DNA of 16,066 nucleotides from GCA-2770975 sp050248915 (lineage in GTDB: Bacteria; Cyanobacteriota; Sericytochromatia; UBA7694): assembly GCA_050248915.1 (NCBI GenBank), contig JBFWRL010000130.1, positions 1 through 16,066 on the forward strand, written 5' to 3'. Position numbers and translations under genes: made by a program. Position 1 is the first letter of the stretch, and every line of letters begins with the position of its first letter. Shown here in pieces: positions 14,530 to 16,066 of this stretch. The notes beneath the pieces are model-generated. The model worked only from the letters and a program-made list of their open reading frames with translations, was not told the origin of the DNA and searched no databases.

Positions 14530-15975
14530 ATGATTGAAGTGTCCAGCAAAGAGGCGCGCGAATTGATCTGCCACACCTGCGGTTTTGCCAATATGATTGG
14601 CGAAAAATACTGCAGTGAGTGTGGTGCGCCTTTGGCTCACGATCCCCCGGCTCCCGCTGTGCGTGTGGTGGAACTGATCTCCGATGACGAAGAAGATGCG
14701 CTCGAGGGCCCCTCAGAACCGTCCGCAGAGCCCCTCGTCGCAGCCCCTGCACCAGAAGCGTCCCCTCCCCTTCGGCAAAGCTCAGGGACCGACCTTCGAC
14801 CCGGCTCAGGGACCGAACCCCGAACAGGCACTGCCCAGCGCTCCGGCCGCGCTGGTCCACGCAAAGACAAACAGGTCTATTGCCGTTATTGCGGCTCCAA
14901 AAATATCTTGGGCAATAAATACTGCCACGAGTGTGGGGCCCCGCTGGTTTCTCACACCCACCCCAATCAAAGTGTGCAGGCCACGCAATCGGCTGTCCGT
15001 GCGCGCAAATCTTACAAACCCGAAGACGATGAAGATGCTGGCCCCACCCTCTTGCCCGAAAATGCCGTTTTGCAGGGGCGCTACCAAATCACCAAATTAA
15101 TTGGCCAAGGGGGCATGGGCGCGATTTATCTGGCCGACGATCTGCGCTTTTCGCGCCGCGTGGCGGTGATCAAAGAAATGCTCGACCATTTTACCGACCC
15201 CGATCAGCGGCGCACGGCCACCAGCAATTTTGACCGCGAAGCCGAAATGCTGGCCAACCTCAAACACATGGGTATTCCCGAGGTCTACGACCGCTTTACC
15301 GAAGGCAACCGGCATTATCTGGTGATGGAATATATCGATGGGGCCGATCTGGAACAGCGCTTGCTGGCCCAAGACAATGCGCCCTTTGAAGAGCACGAGG
15401 TGCTCGACTGGAGTATTCAGATCTGTGAGATTTTGTCGTATTTACATGAGCAAGATCCGGCGATTGTCTACCGCGACATGAAACCCGCCAATTTGATCTT
15501 GAATAAAAAAGGCAAAATTTATGTCGTGGATTTTGGCATTGCCCGCCACTTTAATCCAACCAAAAAAGGGACCATGATTGGCACCCAGGGTTATGCACCG
15601 CCCGAACAATACCGGGGCCAGGTGGAGCCGCGTTCAGATATTTATGCTTTGGCAGCGACTGTGCACCATTTGCTCACGGGCCGCGATCCCCAGGGAGAAG
15701 CGCCGTTTAGCTTCCCCCCTCTGCGCGAGGAAAACCCCAAAATTTCACCCCCGATGGAAAAATTGGTGGCCCGCTGTTTGAGCATGGAACCTGAGGCCCG
15801 GTTTAAAAATGCCCGTGAAATGATGGAGGCTTTGCAGAAGATCAACCACCGGCGATCTTCCCCTCCGCCTACAATTCCTGGTACAGTACCGATCCAGTCT
15901 CGGGGAATTTCGACCGCCTTGATGAAACTCGGGCTCTCGCACAAGCTCTTTTCGGCGGAGTGGCTTTTGCGCTGA
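14530..15975 (+). CDS. Ser/Thr protein kinase with two N-terminal zinc ribbons
   Basis: The 481-residue protein begins with a CxxC-x10-CxxC zinc ribbon (C14, C17, C28, C31) ending CGAPL. A linker rich in Pro, Ser and acidic residues follows, then a second, very similar ribbon (C118, C121, C132, C135). The kinase domain spans about 185-450: glycine loop GQGGMG (192-197), K215 in VIK, E237 of helix C, YRDMKPAN (314-321, the usual HRD histidine being tyrosine), DFG (334-336) and GTQGYAPPEQY. All catalytic residues are present. A Pro/Ser tail follows. No typical ribbon ligand is missing. The ATG directly follows an in-frame TGA and has no clear Shine-Dalgarno. The frame continues after the TGA at 15973 for one transmembrane segment, described separately. 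It probably phosphorylates proteins in response to a signal read by the ribbons. Confidence 0.93.
   Translation: MIEVSSKEARELICHTCGFANMIGEKYCSECGAPLAHDPPAPAVRVVELISDDEEDALEGPSEPSAEPLVAAPAPEASPPLRQSSGTDLRPGSGTEPRTGTAQRSGRAGPRKDKQVYCRYCGSKNILGNKYCHECGAPLVSHTHPNQSVQATQSAVRARKSYKPEDDEDAGPTLLPENAVLQGRYQITKLIGQGGMGAIYLADDLRFSRRVAVIKEMLDHFTDPDQRRTATSNFDREAEMLANLKHMGIPEVYDRFTEGNRHYLVMEYIDGADLEQRLLAQDNAPFEEHEVLDWSIQICEILSYLHEQDPAIVYRDMKPANLILNKKGKIYVVDFGIARHFNPTKKGTMIGTQGYAPPEQYRGQVEPRSDIYALAATVHHLLTGRDPQGEAPFSFPPLREENPKISPPMEKLVARCLSMEPEARFKNAREMMEALQKINHRRSSPPPTIPGTVPIQSRGISTALMKLGLSHKLFSAEWLLR
14768..14817 (+). repeat. Two in-frame copies of the interspersed repeat inside the kinase linker
   Basis: Two 24-base units (14770-14793 and 14794-14817) share CTTCG at the start and GCTCAGGGACCGA at the end. 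They encode LRQSSGTD and LRPGSGTE between the two zinc ribbons. The same repeat core lies in the spacer at 956-998, and inverted at 1069-1092. Confidence 0.75.
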
Positions 15976-16035
15976 AATATTGTTCTGCTGAGCATCATCG
16001 TGTTTTTACTCGTGATGCTCTTGGCAAAATTCTGA
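15976..16035 (+). other. In-frame transmembrane extension beyond the kinase TGA
   Basis: Continuing the kinase frame past the TGA at 15973-15975 gives NIVLLSIIVFLLVMLLAKF and then a second TGA (16033-16035). These 19 residues form one almost unbroken hydrophobic segment of membrane-spanning length followed by a lysine, which is how a C-terminal membrane anchor looks. The coding character strongly suggests this was, or is, the end of the kinase protein. It is either reached by readthrough of the first TGA, or a remnant left by a nonsense change. Confidence 0.6.
15990..16020 (+). promoter_or_regulatory. Stem-loop just downstream of the kinase TGA
   Basis: GAGCATCA (15990-15997) pairs exactly with TGATGCTC (16013-16020). 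Across a one-base bulge (T15998), CG (15999-16000) pairs with CG (16011-16012), leaving a 10-nt loop TGTTTTTACT. The apical loop begins 25 bases after the TGA. No T-tract follows the stem, so it is not a standard terminator. It could stimulate stop-codon readthrough. Confidence 0.5.
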
Positions 16036-16066
16036 ACCGGATAGGGAATCGCAGCTCGTGTCCGCA

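Noticed and set aside
15973..15975. Alternative genetic code with TGA read as an amino acid throughout
   Set aside because: TGA ends the spondin, znuA, znuB and wecB genes at natural protein ends, and reading through them would run into overlapping downstream genes. Only the kinase TGA has a protein-like continuation.

Overview
The window comes from a diderm (Gram-negative-type) bacterium with moderately G+C-rich coding sequence, judged by eye. An outer-membrane beta-barrel ending in phenylalanine, two lipoproteins and exported proteins show the outer membrane. The phylum cannot be fixed from this sequence. A deep-branching environmental lineage, perhaps one near the non-photosynthetic relatives of Cyanobacteria, is only a guess. 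Apart from wecB and prmC there are few widely conserved markers, and several genes belong to no family I can name.

Layout. (1) 1-938: the 3' part of an IS200/IS605-type tnpB nuclease with its right-end hairpin. (2) 939-1092: a short spacer with GAG-TCGAAG-type interspersed repeats in both orientations, one reaching over the last stop codon of the next operon. (3) 1089-4905, minus strand: a tightly coupled metal-acquisition operon read in the order spondin-domain lipoprotein, outer-membrane barrel, ZnuA-like binding protein, ZnuB-like permease. No ATPase gene is present. A near-perfect 17-bp palindrome upstream (4958-4974) looks like a Fur/Zur/Mur-type operator. (4) 5315-8503, plus strand: three closely spaced genes encoding a disordered/membrane protein of unknown function, a small unknown protein and a HEAT-repeat protein, closed by a good terminator. 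(5) 8548-9610, minus strand: two small unknown genes behind a recognisable promoter. (6) 9746-10992, minus strand: a stand-alone class III nucleotide cyclase overlapping a small exported membrane protein. (7) 11166-13170, plus strand: wecB and prmC. (8) 13167-14246, minus strand: a Tyr/Gly/Gln-rich lipoprotein with a LolA-like C-terminal part. (9) 14530-15975, plus strand: a Ser/Thr protein kinase with two N-terminal zinc ribbons.

The two most interesting signals are in the last and third regions. The kinase ORF stops at a TGA, but the same frame continues for exactly one hydrophobic transmembrane segment (19 codons) before a second stop, and a strong stem-loop lies just downstream of the first TGA. 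This suggests programmed readthrough (possibly selenocysteine-like recoding) switching between soluble and membrane-anchored kinase, or a recent nonsense mutation. The metal operon joins a spondin-type lipoprotein to an outer-membrane barrel and periplasmic and inner-membrane transport parts, and looks like a complete envelope-crossing zinc (or related metal) uptake route minus its ATPase.

Short tandem duplications of 12-30 bp recur in several leaders and low-complexity coding stretches. A copy pair of the interspersed repeat seen beside tnpB has also been absorbed in frame into the kinase linker.
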